From positions 4,402,001 through 4,466,000 of the forward strand of contig NZ_JAFBCA010000001.1 in assembly GCF_016907475.1 (NCBI RefSeq): a stretch of 64,000 nucleotides of DNA, given 5' to 3'. Source of the stretch: Nocardioides cavernae. GTDB taxonomy: Bacteria > Actinomycetota > Actinomycetes > Propionibacteriales > Nocardioidaceae. The stretch's first letter is position 1. Every line of letters begins with the position of its first letter. Positions 46,481 through 56,506 of this stretch are shown here, one piece after another. Position numbers and translations under genes: made by a program. The notes under the pieces are model-generated. The model saw nothing but the letters and a program-made list of their open reading frames with translations, was not told the DNA's origin and did no database searches.

Positions 46481-47516
46481 CGGTCGTGATCGGTTGCGAG
46501 GAGTCGGCCGGCAGGTCGAGCCGGGACGGCGTACGACCGCGGGCAACGAGCTCGGCCCCGAGGGCAGCGACCATGGCGCCGTTGTCGGTGCACAGGCCCG
46601 GGCGGGGCACCCGCACGCGGATGCCCTGCGCCGCCGCCCGCTCCTCGGCCATCGCGCGCAGCCGGCTGTTGGCGGCCACCCCGCCGCCGATGAGGATGTC
46701 CTCGATCCCGCGGCTGGTGGCCGCGTCGATCGCCTTGCGCGTCAGTACGTCGCACACCGCCTCCTGGAAGGAGGCGGCCACGTCGGCGACGTCGATGGTG
46801 ACGCCCGCACGCTGCTGGGTCTCCACCCAGCGGGCGACGGCGGTCTTGAGGCCCGAGAAGGAGAAGTCGAACCGGTGCCGCTCGAGGTCGCGCCGGCTGG
46901 TGAGCCCGCGCGGGAAGTCGATGGCGACGCTGCTGCCGCTGCGCGCCTGCTTGTCGATGTGGGGCCCGCCGGGGAACGGCAGGCCCAGGAGCCGGGCGAC
47001 CTTGTCGAAGGCCTCCCCCGCCGCGTCGTCGATGGTCGAGCCCATCGGCTCGACGCCGACGGTGACGTCGGTGACCTCGAGCAGGCTGGAGTGGCCACCC
47101 GAGACGAGCATGGCCAGGCACGGCTCGGGGAGCGGTCCGTGCTCGAGCTGGTCGACCGCCACGTGGGCGGCAAGGTGGTTGACGCCGTAGATGGGCTTGC
47201 CCAGGCCGAGGGCAAGGGCCTTGGCGCTGGCCACACCGACCAGCAGCGCTCCGGCCAGGCCGGGGCCGCTGGTGACGGCCACGGCGTCGATGTCGCTCAG
47301 CGCGATCCCGGCCGTCTCGGCGGCGCGCTCGATCGTGGGCACCATCGCCTCGAGGTGGGCGCGGCTCGCGACCTCGGGCACCACTCCGCCGAAGCGGGCG
47401 TGCTCCTCGACGCTGCTGGCGACCGTGTCGGCCAGGAGGGTGTGCCCCCGGACGATGCCGACCCCGGTCTCGTCGCAGGAGGTCTCGATCCCGAGGACCA
47501 GCGGCTCGTCAGTCAT
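46470..47516 (-). CDS. tsaD: tRNA N6-adenosine threonylcarbamoyltransferase
   Basis: 348-residue Kae1/TsaD ASKHA-fold enzyme that transfers the threonylcarbamoyl group to A37 of ANN-decoding tRNAs. [16 protein letters not shown] start, metal ligands His114 and His118 in [13 protein letters not shown], nucleotide-site [10 protein letters not shown], and [15 protein letters not shown] with the late DNGAM segment. The ATG overlaps the rimI gene by 8 nt. Last gene of the glmS-to-tsaD operon; partner tsaB and tsaE precede it. Confidence 0.97.
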   Translation of the reverse strand: MTDEPLVLGIETSCDETGVGIVRGHTLLADTVASSVEEHARFGGVVPEVASRAHLEAMVPTIERAAETAGIALSDIDAVAVTSGPGLAGALLVGVASAKALALGLGKPIYGVNHLAAHVAVDQLEHGPLPEPCLAMLVSGGHSSLLEVTDVTVGVEPMGSTIDDAAGEAFDKVARLLGLPFPGGPHIDKQARSGSSVAIDFPRGLTSRRDLERHRFDFSFSGLKTAVARWVETQQRAGVTIDVADVAASFQEAVCDVLTRKAIDAATSRGIEDILIGGGVAANSRLRAMAEERAAAQGIRVRVPRPGLCTDNGAMVAALGAELVARGRTPSRLDLPADSSQPITTVVA

Positions 47517-47964
47517 GGGCCGTCGCCGTGTGCTCGCGGGCGGCGCCCGGGAGCCAGCGACACATGACCAGCGCCTCGGACCCGTCGCGGTAGTAGTGGG
47601 GGCGCACGTCGATGACGCTGAACTGCCGGGCCACGTAGAAGCCCAGGGCGGGGGCGTTGGTCACGCTCACCTCCAGCAGCATCCGCGAGGCGCCCTCGGT
47701 GTCGACGAGGAGCTCGTCGAGCAGGCGCGAGGCGAGGCCTGTGCGACGCGCGTCAGGGCGTACGCCGATCCGCAGCAGGTCGACGATGTCGCCCGCGGTC
47801 ATCGTCACGGCGTAGCCGGAGAGGTCGTCGGCGACGACGAAGCGGCGCCCGAGGCCGTCGATCTCCTGGCGGATGAGCTCCTCGCTCCACGCGTCGGGTC
47901 CGAACAGCTCCTGCTCGAGGGCACGGAGCGCCGGCAGGTCGGCGAGGGTGGCGGGACGGATCAC
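47509..47964 (-). CDS. rimI: Ribosomal-protein-S18-alanine N-acetyltransferase-like GNAT
   Basis: 151 residues, GNAT fold. Acetyl-CoA loop [20 protein letters not shown] (about 71-90) and [20 protein letters not shown] with the Tyr/Asn pair (about 97-116) are typical of RimI. Encoded between tsaB and tsaD, as in most actinobacteria. It may acetylate S18 N-terminus or other proteins; acceptor not proven by sequence. Overlaps tsaB by 4 nt. Confidence 0.9.
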   Translation of the reverse strand: MIRPATLADLPALRALEQELFGPDAWSEELIRQEIDGLGRRFVVADDLSGYAVTMTAGDIVDLLRIGVRPDARRTGLASRLLDELLVDTEGASRMLLEVSVTNAPALGFYVARQFSVIDVRPHYYRDGSEALVMCRWLPGAAREHTATAHD

Positions 47965-48599
47965 GAGACGGGCTTTCTGGGTGCGCCGGCGACCGCGTCG
48001 GGGCGGCGCAGGTAGAGGGGTTCGGGGTCCAGCAATTCTACGAGCTCGGACACGACGCCTGCTGCCAGCCAGCCGGCGCTCGGCCGGGTGGGGGCGATCA
48101 GGTGCGGGAAGGCGTCGGGGTAGAGCTCGGGCCCGGCGCCGGCGACCGGGGCGTCGGTGGCGACCTCGGCCGGACGGGTGACGACCGGTCCCTCGAGGCG
48201 GCGGCCCTCGGCGTCGTACGAGGCCAGGTAGACCTCCTTGCGCCGGGCGTCGGTGGCGACGAGGAAGCTGTCATGGGCGGTCCCGCGGCTGACGACCTCG
48301 AGCGCGACGGCGTCGAGGGAGCAGACGCCGTAGACGGGGATGTCCAGGACGAAGCCGAGGGTGCGTGCGGTCACGACCCCGACGCGGAGGCCGGTGAACG
48401 GACCGGGACCGACACCGACGGCGACGGCTGTGAGGTCCTGGCGGACGACGCCCGCCTCCTCCATGCACCGCGCGATGAGCGGCGCGAGGTGCTCCCCGTG
48501 CTTCATCGGCTGCTCGGAGGAGTGCTCGACGACCACGCGCTCGCCGTCGTGGAGCGCGACGGAGACCAGCGCGGTCGCGGTGTCGAAGGCCAGCAGCAC
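47961..48599 (-). CDS. tsaB: tRNA threonylcarbamoyladenosine complex dimerisation subunit TsaB
   Basis: 212 residues. LLAFDTATALVSVALHDG start and KHGEHLAPLIARCMEEAG, then VGVGPGPFTGLRVGVVTART identify TsaB, the inactive ASKHA partner of TsaD. GTG at 48599 chosen as start because the LLAFDTA strand begins the fold. Follows the GNAT-TsaE gene by 10 nt and overlaps rimI by 4 nt. Confidence 0.94.
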   Translation of the reverse strand: MLLAFDTATALVSVALHDGERVVVEHSSEQPMKHGEHLAPLIARCMEEAGVVRQDLTAVAVGVGPGPFTGLRVGVVTARTLGFVLDIPVYGVCSLDAVALEVVSRGTAHDSFLVATDARRKEVYLASYDAEGRRLEGPVVTRPAEVATDAPVAGAGPELYPDAFPHLIAPTRPSAGWLAAGVVSELVELLDPEPLYLRRPDAVAGAPRKPVS

Positions 48600-48609
48600 G
48601 GCGTCGAGG

Positions 48610-49500
48610 CTACTGCCCGACGATCCACCGCAGCGAAACCCGGCGGGGGTCGAGCTCGTCGCCGACCGGCGCGTCACCGACGGTCCGCTCGATCACGACC
48701 TCGAGGCGCGAGTCGGCCAGGCCCTCGGCCAGGCCCGCACCCCACTCCACGACGGTCACAGCGGAGTCGAGCGAGGTGTCGAGGTCGAGGTCGTCGAGCT
48801 CGTCGAGCCCGCCGAGCCGGTAGGCGTCGACGTGGACGAGGTCGGGCCCGTCGCCCAGGGCAGGATGCACACGGGCGATCACGAACGTCGGCGAGGTGAC
48901 GCCGCCGCGCACGTCGAGCCCCTCGCCGAGTCCCTGCGTGAAGGTCGTCTTCCCGGCCCCCAGCTCACCGGTGAGCACCACCAGGTCGCCGGCGACCAGG
49001 CCGGACCCGACGCGCCCACCGAGCTCGCGCATCGTCGCCGCGTCGGGGGCGTCGAAGGTCGTGCCGAGCCACCTCGCGAGCTCGACGTAGGGGCTCGTCC
49101 CGCCGGTGACGACGAAGTCGTGCGCCTCCCAGAATGCGACGGTGCCGGGCAGCTCCTCGCGTGCGACGACCCGCACCGCCGAGCGACCCGTCGCTGCTTC
49201 CACGGCCGCTTCCACCAGGGCCGAGGCCACTCCCCTGCCCTGGGCGGCGGGCGTCACGCCGAAGCGGCGGAGCACGAGCCCGTCGGGGTCGGGGTCGAGC
49301 ACGACGCAGCCCACGGAACGGCCGTCGAGGACAGCGAGCAGGCCACCGCGCCGCGCGAGGAGGCGCTTGACGGAGTCGATGTCCTCGCCGAGCGCGTCGG
49401 CCGGTGGGTCCAGGGCGGGCCGGGCGCCGAAGGCCTCCCGCACGACCGCGAGGACGTCGGCGGCCGCCTCGGGACCCACCCGGCGTACGACAACACTCAC
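48610..49500 (-). CDS. tsaE: GNAT acetyltransferase-TsaE ATPase fusion
   Basis: 296 residues in two parts. Residues 1-145: GNAT domain with GVTPAAQGRGVASALVEAAV acetyl-CoA loop and AFWEAHDFVVTG. Residues 146-296: TsaE with Walker A LTGELGAGKTTFTQGLGEGL, then SPTFVIARVHPA and LVHVDAYRLGGLDELDDL with Asp and Glu of the catalytic pair, and VVEWGAGL. TsaE drives the TsaB-TsaD cycle with ATP. The fusion is real, with no frameshift or stop between the two domains. Overlaps the upstream hydrolase gene by 4 nt. Confidence 0.93.
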   Translation of the reverse strand: MSVVVRRVGPEAAADVLAVVREAFGARPALDPPADALGEDIDSVKRLLARRGGLLAVLDGRSVGCVVLDPDPDGLVLRRFGVTPAAQGRGVASALVEAAVEAATGRSAVRVVAREELPGTVAFWEAHDFVVTGGTSPYVELARWLGTTFDAPDAATMRELGGRVGSGLVAGDLVVLTGELGAGKTTFTQGLGEGLDVRGGVTSPTFVIARVHPALGDGPDLVHVDAYRLGGLDELDDLDLDTSLDSAVTVVEWGAGLAEGLADSRLEVVIERTVGDAPVGDELDPRRVSLRWIVGQ

Positions 49501-50561
49501 AGCAGGCCCTCGCCCTGGGCGAGGGAGATGAGGTCATCGAGCTCGGCGGTGACCTGCTTGTGGCGCTCGAGCAGCACCATGTGGCCGGCGCCCTCGCACT
49601 CCAGCAGGCTCGAGCCGGTGATGCGGCTGTGCAGCTTCCGGCTGTGCCCGACGGAGGTGATCCTGTCCTCGGTGCCGCAGATGATCGACGTCGGCACCCG
49701 GCTGAGGGGCTCGAGGTGCTCGAAGTGGTCGAGGGTCGCGAAGGCCGGGTAGAAGTCCGCGACGACGGCGAACGGCGTCGCGTTGAGCATCGAGTAGACG
49801 AACTCCACCATCGATGCGGGTACGTCGTCGCCGAACGCATAGCGGTCGGTGAACACGTCGGCGACGGCGTGGCCCCACGCCCGCGCGACGTCGACGACCT
49901 TGTGACCGCGGTCGAGGGTGCGCACGGCGCGCCCGACGAAGCGACCGCCGAGGCCGAGCGGCAGCATCGGGAACAGGATCCGGCCGGGGTCGAGGCCGCC
50001 TGCCGTGGTCGACATGAGAGCGGCACCGACGACCGTGTCGCCGAACAGCTCGGGGTAGTGCTCGGCCAGTGAGATGACGCTCATCCCACCCATCGAGTGG
50101 CCGACGACGACGCAACGTCCGGGGACCGTGTCCTCGATGACGCGGCGCAGGTCGTGGCCGAGCTGCTCGATCGTGCAGTGCTCCTCGTCGGATCGCGCCG
50201 ACCGGCCGTGGCTGCGCTGGTCGTAGAAGACCGTGCGCACCTGGCCGCGGTAGGCGGCACGCTGGAAGTGCCAGCAGTCGAGGTTGAGCGAGTAGCCGTG
50301 CACGAAGACGACGGTCAGGTCGTCGTCGGTGGCGGGCACGCCCCCGAAGTCCTCCGGCTCGTCGATCTCGACGTAGAGGTCGACCGCGTCGTCGGTGACG
50401 GTCACGCGCGGGGGGCTGTGGAGCGCACCGAACGCCACCTCCTCACCGGCGGCACGGTTGCCGATGACGCGGTTCTGGCGGGCGATGCCCACGGCGCCGG
50501 CGGCAGCGGCCAGGCCGGCTGCGCCCACGACGGTGCCGAAGATGCGGCCCTTGATGCTCAA
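49497..50561 (-). CDS. Alpha/beta-fold hydrolase with N-terminal membrane anchor
   Basis: 354 residues. An N-terminal hydrophobic segment (GTVVGAAGLAAAAGAVGIA, about 9-27) may anchor it. Catalytic core: VVFVHGYSLNLDCWHFQ (oxyanion HG), VVVGHSMGGMSVISLAEH with nucleophile Ser in GHSMG, ICGTEDRITSV with the acid, and GAGHMVLLERH with His. Substrate unknown (lipid or ester). Start is a rare TTG at 50561 after GGAAGGA; it overlaps the alr stop (TTGA). It lies in the operon between alr and tsaE, a place seen in actinobacteria. Confidence 0.88.
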   Translation of the reverse strand: MSIKGRIFGTVVGAAGLAAAAGAVGIARQNRVIGNRAAGEEVAFGALHSPPRVTVTDDAVDLYVEIDEPEDFGGVPATDDDLTVVFVHGYSLNLDCWHFQRAAYRGQVRTVFYDQRSHGRSARSDEEHCTIEQLGHDLRRVIEDTVPGRCVVVGHSMGGMSVISLAEHYPELFGDTVVGAALMSTTAGGLDPGRILFPMLPLGLGGRFVGRAVRTLDRGHKVVDVARAWGHAVADVFTDRYAFGDDVPASMVEFVYSMLNATPFAVVADFYPAFATLDHFEHLEPLSRVPTSIICGTEDRITSVGHSRKLHSRITGSSLLECEGAGHMVLLERHKQVTAELDDLISLAQGEGLL

Positions 50562-51757
50562 CGGGTGGTCCTTCCGGAGTCCTCGGTGTCGGCGTCGGTG
50601 TCCGTCTCGGTGTCCGTCTCGGTGTCGACGTGCCTGCGGACCAGCCGGCCGCCGACGCGGGTGACGATCTCGTAGCTGATCGTGTCGACGGCGTCCGCCC
50701 AGTCCTGGGCGGTGGGCTCGCCGAGGTCGCCGGCGCCGAAGAGGACGACCTCGGTCCCGGCCGGCGGCAGCTCGCCGTGGAGGTCGACGACGAGCTGGTC
50801 CATGCACACGCGGCCGCGGATCGGCCGCTGGGAGTCGCCGACCCAGACGTGGGCGGTGTTGCCGGCTGCTCGCGGCACCCCCTCGCCGTAGCCGGCCGGC
50901 ACGACGCCGACGGTGGTGTCCTCGGCGGCGTGCCAGGTGTGCCCGTAGGAGACGCCCTCACCGGCCCGGACGACCTTGCTCATCACCAGGCGGGCACGCA
51001 CGGTCATGGCCGGCCGGAGGCCCAGTCGCGGGCTGACGCCGGGCGCCGGGTCGAGACCGTAGGTCGCGATGCCGCAGCGGACGAGGTCGAAGTGGGAGGA
51101 GGGCCGCAGGATCGCCGCGGCGGAGTTGGCGAGGTGGGTGACGTCCGGGTCGAGCCCGGCCGTCTCGGCCAGGGCGAGCGCCTCGCGGAAGGCTGCCTCC
51201 TGGGCGTCGTTGGCCGGATGGGCAGGCTCGTCGCTGGCGGCGAAGTGTGACCAGATCCCGGTGACGGTGATCCGCCCCTGCCGCTCGAGGTCGCTCGCGA
51301 CCGCGAAGAGGTGCTGCCACTCCGAGCGGGGCGATCCGCCGCGCGACAGGCCGGTGTCGACCTTGAGCTGCACCCGGGCGGGGCCCACCGCCGCGATCTC
51401 CTCGAGCTCGGTGACCGAGTAGGCGGTCACCTCGACCCCGGCCGCGACCGCGGCGGCGAAGTCGTCGCCGGGGGCGCTGAGCCAGCACAGCAGCGGGCCG
51501 TGGTCGCCGGCGGCCCGCAGCGCGAGCGCCTCCTCGATGGTCGCCACGCCGAGCCAGTCGGCGCCGGCGTCGCGGGCGGCGGCGGCCACCTCGACCATGC
51601 CGTGGCCGTAGCCGTCGGCCTTGACGACCGCCATCAGCTGCACGGGGCCGTCGACGGTCACCAGGTCCTTGAGGATGCGCACGTTGTGCCGGACGGCAGC
51701 GAGGTCCACCACGATCTCGGCGCGCGGCGGCACGGGATCGGTCATGCCCTCGATCAT
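50558..51757 (-). CDS. alr: Alanine racemase
   Basis: 399-residue PLP enzyme making D-alanine for peptidoglycan. Lys46 in LMAVVKADGYGHGMVEVA forms the Schiff base; GEGVSYGHTWHAAED has the partner Tyr (about 277), and RGRVCMDQLVVDL (about 328) the Cys-Met-Asp motif. The start ATG overlaps the nnr stop by 4 nt; ATG at 51745 is an alternative. The C-terminus carries a repeat-built acidic tail DTETDTETDTDADTED of some 18 residues not expected in Alr. Confidence 0.96.
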   Translation of the reverse strand: MIEGMTDPVPPRAEIVVDLAAVRHNVRILKDLVTVDGPVQLMAVVKADGYGHGMVEVAAAARDAGADWLGVATIEEALALRAAGDHGPLLCWLSAPGDDFAAAVAAGVEVTAYSVTELEEIAAVGPARVQLKVDTGLSRGGSPRSEWQHLFAVASDLERQGRITVTGIWSHFAASDEPAHPANDAQEAAFREALALAETAGLDPDVTHLANSAAAILRPSSHFDLVRCGIATYGLDPAPGVSPRLGLRPAMTVRARLVMSKVVRAGEGVSYGHTWHAAEDTTVGVVPAGYGEGVPRAAGNTAHVWVGDSQRPIRGRVCMDQLVVDLHGELPPAGTEVVLFGAGDLGEPTAQDWADAVDTISYEIVTRVGGRLVRRHVDTETDTETDTDADTEDSGRTTR

Positions 51758-53169
51758 CCCAGAGACCTCGATCTCGGGGCATCGAGGACGTCGCGCACCA
51801 GCCGCGGGATCTGGACCGCGACCCGGCTCGCGGTCAGCGGTCCGCCGGCTGCCGCCTGGGTCGCGGCGGCTCCGTGCAGCCACGACCCGACGGACGCGGC
51901 GTCGTACGGCTCCAGTCCCGCCGCGAGCAGCGCCCCGACCAGCCCGGCGAGCACGTCGCCGGCGCCGGCCGTGGCGAGCCACGGCACGCCGGTGGTGGTC
52001 ACCCGGACCCGCCCGTCGGGGTCCGCGACGAGCGTGTGGTGCCCCTTGAGCAGCACCACGCAGCCGAAGCGGGTCGCTGCCGCGCGCGCGTGCTCGAGCG
52101 GCGAGTCCTCGACCTCGTCGCGCTCGACCCCGACCATCGCCGCCAGCTCGCCGGCGTGCGGCGTCAGCACGCAGCCGGGCACCGTCCCGTCCACGTGGCG
52201 CAGGGCGTCGGCGTCGACGACCACCGGTACGTCGTCGGCGCGGGCCTCGGCGAGCATCGTGCCCGCGTCGTCGCCGCCGCCGGGGCCCACGACCCAGGCC
52301 TGGACGCGGCCGTCGCCGACGACCTCGGGGTGCACGCTGCGCACGGTGTCGGCGATCGCCTCCGGCCCGACGTAGCGGACCATCCCGACCAGCCCCGAGT
52401 TGGCGCCCGACACGGCCAGCAGCGCGGCACCCGGGTAGGTCCCCGATCCGGCGCGCACGCCGACCACGCCGCGGGTGTACTTGTGCGCGACGTCGTCGGG
52501 CCGCGGCAGCAGGGCGCGTACGTCGTCGGGCTGCAGCGCCTCGACCGCCGGCGGGCCGAGGTCCGAGTCGTCGAGGCCGAGGTCGACCAGGTGGACGGCG
52601 CCGCTCGCGAGGCAGGCGGGGTCGACGAGGTGGGCGACCTTGTGGGTGCCGAAGGTGACCGTCAGGTCGGCGCGGACGTGCGGGCCGTCGAGGGTGCCGC
52701 GCTCGACATCGACACCGGACGGTACGTCGACCGCGACGACGGGCACCGCGACGAAGCGCTCGAGCGCGGCCACCGCATCGGGGCGGAGCCCCGGGCGACC
52801 GCCGATGCCGACGATGCCGTCCACCAGCACGTCGGGCGCCGGGTGGAGGGTGTCGAGGTCCCGGGTCGCCCGGCCGCCGGCGGCTCGCAGGGCCGTGAGC
52901 CCGGCGTCGTGCACCCGGTCGGCGAGGAGGAGCGCCTCGACCGCCGCGCCCCGTGCCGCGAGCCGGGCGCCGGCCCACAGTGCGTCGCCACCGTTGTCCC
53001 CGGGGCCGACCAGCAGGAGCACGCGCCGGCCGTAGCCACCGTCGAGCAGGTCGAGGACCGCAGCGGCCAGGCCCGCGGCGGCGCGCTGCATCAGCGCGCC
53101 GTCGGGGAGGCGGGCCATCGCGGCCGCCTCCGCGCGGCGTACGTCCGGGACGAGGTGGGCGCGGAGCAT
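51754..53169 (-). CDS. nnr: Bifunctional NAD(P)HX epimerase/dehydratase
   Basis: 471 residues in two domains that repair hydrated NAD(P)H. N-terminal YjeF_N epimerase (about 10-210): VLLLVGPGDNGGDALWAGAR and DVLVDGIVGIGGRPGLR with the catalytic Asp. C-terminal ADP-dependent dehydratase (about 215-471), YjeF_C-type: VGVRAGSGTYPGAALLAV, VVLLKGHHTLVADPDG and VPWLATAGAGDVLAGLVGAL with the NAGxGD-type phosphate loop. ATG start 4 nt after acpS. Overlaps alr by 4 nt. Confidence 0.96.
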   Translation of the reverse strand: MLRAHLVPDVRRAEAAAMARLPDGALMQRAAAGLAAAVLDLLDGGYGRRVLLLVGPGDNGGDALWAGARLAARGAAVEALLLADRVHDAGLTALRAAGGRATRDLDTLHPAPDVLVDGIVGIGGRPGLRPDAVAALERFVAVPVVAVDVPSGVDVERGTLDGPHVRADLTVTFGTHKVAHLVDPACLASGAVHLVDLGLDDSDLGPPAVEALQPDDVRALLPRPDDVAHKYTRGVVGVRAGSGTYPGAALLAVSGANSGLVGMVRYVGPEAIADTVRSVHPEVVGDGRVQAWVVGPGGGDDAGTMLAEARADDVPVVVDADALRHVDGTVPGCVLTPHAGELAAMVGVERDEVEDSPLEHARAAATRFGCVVLLKGHHTLVADPDGRVRVTTTGVPWLATAGAGDVLAGLVGALLAAGLEPYDAASVGSWLHGAAATQAAAGGPLTASRVAVQIPRLVRDVLDAPRSRSLG

Positions 53170-53173
53170 GGCC

Positions 53174-53527
53174 TCAGCCCTCCAGCACCACGACGGCGGA
53201 GGCGATGCCGGCGTCGTGGGACAGCGAGACGTGGACGTGGGCGACGCCCATCGCCTCGGCGCGGGCGGCGACGGTGCCACGGATCTCGAAGCGCGGCCGC
53301 CCGGTCTCCTCCGAGACGATCTCGGCGTCGTGCCACGCCATCCCGACGGGCGCGCCGAGCGCCTTGGCGATCGCCTCCTTGGCGGCGAACCGCGCGGCCA
53401 GCGAGGCGGGCGGCCGCGACGCCTCGGCGTCGGTGAACAGCCGCGCCCGCAGCGACGGGGTGCGCTCGAGGGATTGCATGAAGCGGTCGATGTCGACCAC
53501 GTCGATGCCGACGCCGATGACCGGCAC
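53174..53527 (-). CDS. acpS: Holo-[acyl-carrier-protein] synthase
   Basis: 117 residues, usual size for Acp[21 protein letters not shown] has the catalytic Asp9, [16 protein letters not shown] (about 43-58) the Glu metal ligand, and [20 protein letters not shown] the C-terminal strand. Transfers phosphopantetheine from CoA to ACP; metal-dependent homotrimer. 16 nt after glmS; 4 nt before nnr. Confidence 0.97.
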   Translation of the reverse strand: MPVIGVGIDVVDIDRFMQSLERTPSLRARLFTDAEASRPPASLAARFAAKEAIAKALGAPVGMAWHDAEIVSEETGRPRFEIRGTVAARAEAMGVAHVHVSLSHDAGIASAVVVLEG

Positions 53528-53543
53528 GGAGTCGCCCCGGCCC

Positions 53544-55388
53544 TTACTCGACCGTGACGGACTTGGCGAGATTGCGGGGCTGGTCGACGTCGTGGCCGAG
53601 CTGGGTGGCCAGCTCGCACGCGAACAGCTGCAGCGGCACCACGGCGACGAGCGGCTGGAGCAGCACCGGCACCTGGGGCAGCGTGATCAGCACGTCGGCG
53701 TAGGGCGTGATGGTGGTGTCGCCCTCCTCGGCCAGGCAGAGCGTGCGGGCGCCGCGCGCACGCACCTCCTGGATGCCGCTGATCATCTTGTCGTGCAGCT
53801 GGTCGCGGCCGCGGGGTGGCACCACGCACAGGATCGGCAGGCCCTCCTCGACGAGGGCGATCGGGCCGTGCTTGAGCTCGCCGGCGGCGAAGCCCTCGGC
53901 GTGGAGGTAGGCGATCTCCTTGAGCTTCAGCGCCCCCTCGAGGGCCACCGGGTAGCCGGCGTGGCGGCCGAGGAACAGCACCGAGCGGCTGTCCACGTGG
54001 TCGCGGGCGAGGGCGTAGACCTCCTCGGCCTTGGCCAGCACCGTCTCGATGTGGCCGGGCATCTCCTCGAGCTGGTCCATGACCTGGGAGATCTCGTCGC
54101 CGAAGCGGGTGCCCTTGACCTGCGCGAGGTAGAGCGCGAGGAGGTAGCACGCGACGAGCTGGGTGAGGAAGCCCTTGGTGGACGCGACGCCGATCTCCGG
54201 GCCGGCGTGGGTGTAGATCACGCCGTCGGACTCGCGCGGGATGGTCGAGCCGTTGGTGTTGCAGATGGCGAGCACCTTCGAGCGCTGCACCCGGGCGTGC
54301 CGGATGGCCTGCAGGGTGTCGGCGGTCTCGCCGGACTGGCTGATCGCGACGACGAGGGTGGAGGTGGTGAGGATCGGGTCGCGGTAGCGGAACTCGCTGG
54401 CGAGCTCGACCTCCACCGGGATGCGGCACCAGTGCTCGATGGCGTACTTGGCCACCATGCCGGCGTAGAACGACGTACCGGCGGCGATGATGATGATCTT
54501 GTCGACGTCGCGCAGGTCCTGGTCGGACAGGCGCATCTCGTCGAGCTGCAGCAGGCCGTCGGTGCCGCGACGACCGAGGAGCGAGTCGGCGACCGCGCGC
54601 GGCTGCTCGAAGATCTCCTTGCGCATGAACCAGTCGTGGCCGTCCTTCTCGGCGGCCGAGAGGTCCCAGTCGACGTGGTAGCGGCGGCCCTCGGCCGGCG
54701 TGCCGTCGAACCCGGAGACGCTGACGCCCTCGCGGGTGATGGTGACGACCTGGTCCTGGCCGAGCTCCATCGCCTCGCGGGTGTGCTCGATGAAGGCCGC
54801 GACGTCGGAGCCGAGGAAGTTCTCGCCCTCCCCGATGCCGACCACGAGCGGGCTGTTGCGGCGGGCCGCGACGACGCGGTCGGGGTCCTGGGAGTCGACG
54901 GCGACGAGCGTGAAGGCGCCCGCGAGGTCGCGGCAGACGTTCTGCATGGCGACCGTCAGGTCGACACCCGTCTCGAGCTGCTCCTCCAGCAGGTGGGCTG
55001 CCACCTCGGTGTCGGTGTCGGAGGCCATCTCGACACCCTCGGACTCGAGGCGCTGCCGCAGCCCGGCGAAGTTCTCGATGATCCCGTTGTGCACGAGCGC
55101 GACGCGGCGCTCACGCCCGAGGTGCGGGTGGGCGTTGCGGTCGGTCGGCGGGCCGTGGGTCGCCCAGCGGGTGTGGCCGATGCCGGTGGTCACCTGCGGA
55201 AGCGGCGCGTCGGCGATGGCCTTCTCGAGGTTGGCCAGCTTGCCGGCGCGCTTGTCGGACACGATCGTGCCACCGTCGACGAGGGCGATGCCCGCCGAGT
55301 CGTAGCCTCGGTACTCCAGCCGCCGGAGGCCCTCGATCACGACGCCTTCAGCCGGCTTGGCACCTACGTACCCGACGATTCCGCACAT
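53544..55388 (-). CDS. glmS: Glutamine-fructose-6-phosphate aminotransferase (isomerising)
   Basis: 614 residues. Nucleophile Cys2 in [15 protein letters not shown] opens the glutaminase domain ([30 protein letters not shown]). Two SIS sugar-isomerase domains follow ([34 protein letters not shown]) and the C-terminus [11 protein letters not shown] ends with the channel-forming segment. Makes glucosamine-6-P for wall precursors; upstream of glmM, which lies 4.3 kb away on the same strand. The 65-bp gap to divergent coaA holds both promoters. Confidence 0.98.
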   Translation of the reverse strand: MCGIVGYVGAKPAEGVVIEGLRRLEYRGYDSAGIALVDGGTIVSDKRAGKLANLEKAIADAPLPQVTTGIGHTRWATHGPPTDRNAHPHLGRERRVALVHNGIIENFAGLRQRLESEGVEMASDTDTEVAAHLLEEQLETGVDLTVAMQNVCRDLAGAFTLVAVDSQDPDRVVAARRNSPLVVGIGEGENFLGSDVAAFIEHTREAMELGQDQVVTITREGVSVSGFDGTPAEGRRYHVDWDLSAAEKDGHDWFMRKEIFEQPRAVADSLLGRRGTDGLLQLDEMRLSDQDLRDVDKIIIIAAGTSFYAGMVAKYAIEHWCRIPVEVELASEFRYRDPILTTSTLVVAISQSGETADTLQAIRHARVQRSKVLAICNTNGSTIPRESDGVIYTHAGPEIGVASTKGFLTQLVACYLLALYLAQVKGTRFGDEISQVMDQLEEMPGHIETVLAKAEEVYALARDHVDSRSVLFLGRHAGYPVALEGALKLKEIAYLHAEGFAAGELKHGPIALVEEGLPILCVVPPRGRDQLHDKMISGIQEVRARGARTLCLAEEGDTTITPYADVLITLPQVPVLLQPLVAVVPLQLFACELATQLGHDVDQPRNLAKSVTVE

Positions 55389-55453
55389 GGCCGGGGAGTC
55401 TATCGACAGGCCGCTGCGCGGCTGCGACCCCGTGCGGTGCCACAATCGCACCC

Positions 55454-56422
55454 ATGTCCGAGGTCGCACCGCCCTCCAACGGCAGCGAGACCTCCCCCTA
55501 CATCGAGCTCGAGCGCGCGGCGTGGGCGCAGCTGGCCGGAACGGCCGAGACGACGCTGACGCGCGAGGAGGTCGCCCGGCTGCGCGGCCTCGGCGACCAG
55601 CTCGACCTGCGCGAGATCGGGCAGGTCTACCTCCCGCTGTCGCGCCTGCTGAGCCTCTACGTCGCCGCCAACTCCCGGCTCCACCGTGAGCAGGAGGAGT
55701 TCCTGCACCGCGTCACCCCACCGCGTACGCCGTTCGTGATCGGGCTCGCGGGATCCGTGGCGGTCGGCAAGTCGACCACCGCGCGCGTCCTGCAGCAGAT
55801 GCTGGCCCACTGGCCCGAGCACCCCAACGTCGCGCTGGTGACCACCGACGGCTTCCTTCTGCCCAACGCCGAGCTCGAGCGCCGCGGCATCCTCCACCGC
55901 AAGGGCTTCCCGGAGTCCTACGACCGCCGGGCGCTCCTCAAGTTCGTCATCGACATCAAGTCCGGCCGCGACGAGGTGGAGGCGCCCATCTACTCCCACC
56001 TCGTCTACGACGTCCTCCCCGACGAGAAAGTCGTGGTCAAGCGCCCCGACATCGTCATCATCGAGGGCCTCAACGTCCTGCAGCCCGCACGGGTGCGCGA
56101 CGACGGCCGCACCGGGCTGGCCGTGAGCGACTTCTTCGACTTCTCCGTCTACGTCGACGCCGCGCTGACCGACATCAAGCGCTGGTACGTCGACCGCTTC
56201 CTCCGGCTGCGCGAGACCGCCTTCCGCGACCCAGCGTCCTACTTCCGCAAGTACGCCGCGCTCTCCCACGACGAGGCCGTCGACCAGGCCACCCGCATCT
56301 GGGACTCGATCAACGAGCCCAACCTCGTCCAGAACGTCGCCCCCACCCGCTCCCGCGCCAACCTCGTCCTCCGCAAGGACGCCGACCACTCGGTCCGCTA
56401 CGTGCGGCTGCGCAAGCTCTGA
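55454..56422 (+). CDS. coaA: Type I pantothenate kinase
   Basis: 322 residues. P-loop [20 protein letters not shown] (about 97-116), [41 protein letters not shown] and [10 protein letters not shown] identify CoaA, the first step of CoA synthesis, feedback-inhibited by CoA in known members. ATG at 55454 gives the usual length. Divergent from glmS and monocistronic, ending in a hairpin region. Confidence 0.98.
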   Translation: MSEVAPPSNGSETSPYIELERAAWAQLAGTAETTLTREEVARLRGLGDQLDLREIGQVYLPLSRLLSLYVAANSRLHREQEEFLHRVTPPRTPFVIGLAGSVAVGKSTTARVLQQMLAHWPEHPNVALVTTDGFLLPNAELERRGILHRKGFPESYDRRALLKFVIDIKSGRDEVEAPIYSHLVYDVLPDEKVVVKRPDIVIIEGLNVLQPARVRDDGRTGLAVSDFFDFSVYVDAALTDIKRWYVDRFLRLRETAFRDPASYFRKYAALSHDEAVDQATRIWDSINEPNLVQNVAPTRSRANLVLRKDADHSVRYVRLRKL

Positions 56423-56436
56423 CGACTGGCTCCGCA

Positions 56437-56480
56437 ACGTCATGGCGGCTGGTCGTCCTGACGACCCGCATCCATGACGT
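56437..56480. repeat. Palindrome of ACGTCATGG family (copy near coaA)
   Basis: Arms 56437-56455 and 56462-56480 (ACGTCATGGCGGCTGGTCG against ACGTCATGGATGCGGGTCG after complementing) match at 16 of 19 positions, with a 6-nt loop. It lies 14 bp after the coaA stop and 27 bp after the end of the AbiEi-like paralogue 2 (minus). Same core as 35865 and 57649. Confidence 0.8.
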
Positions 56481-56506
56481 ACGACGTGCGCGACCCGGGT
56501 TGCGGC

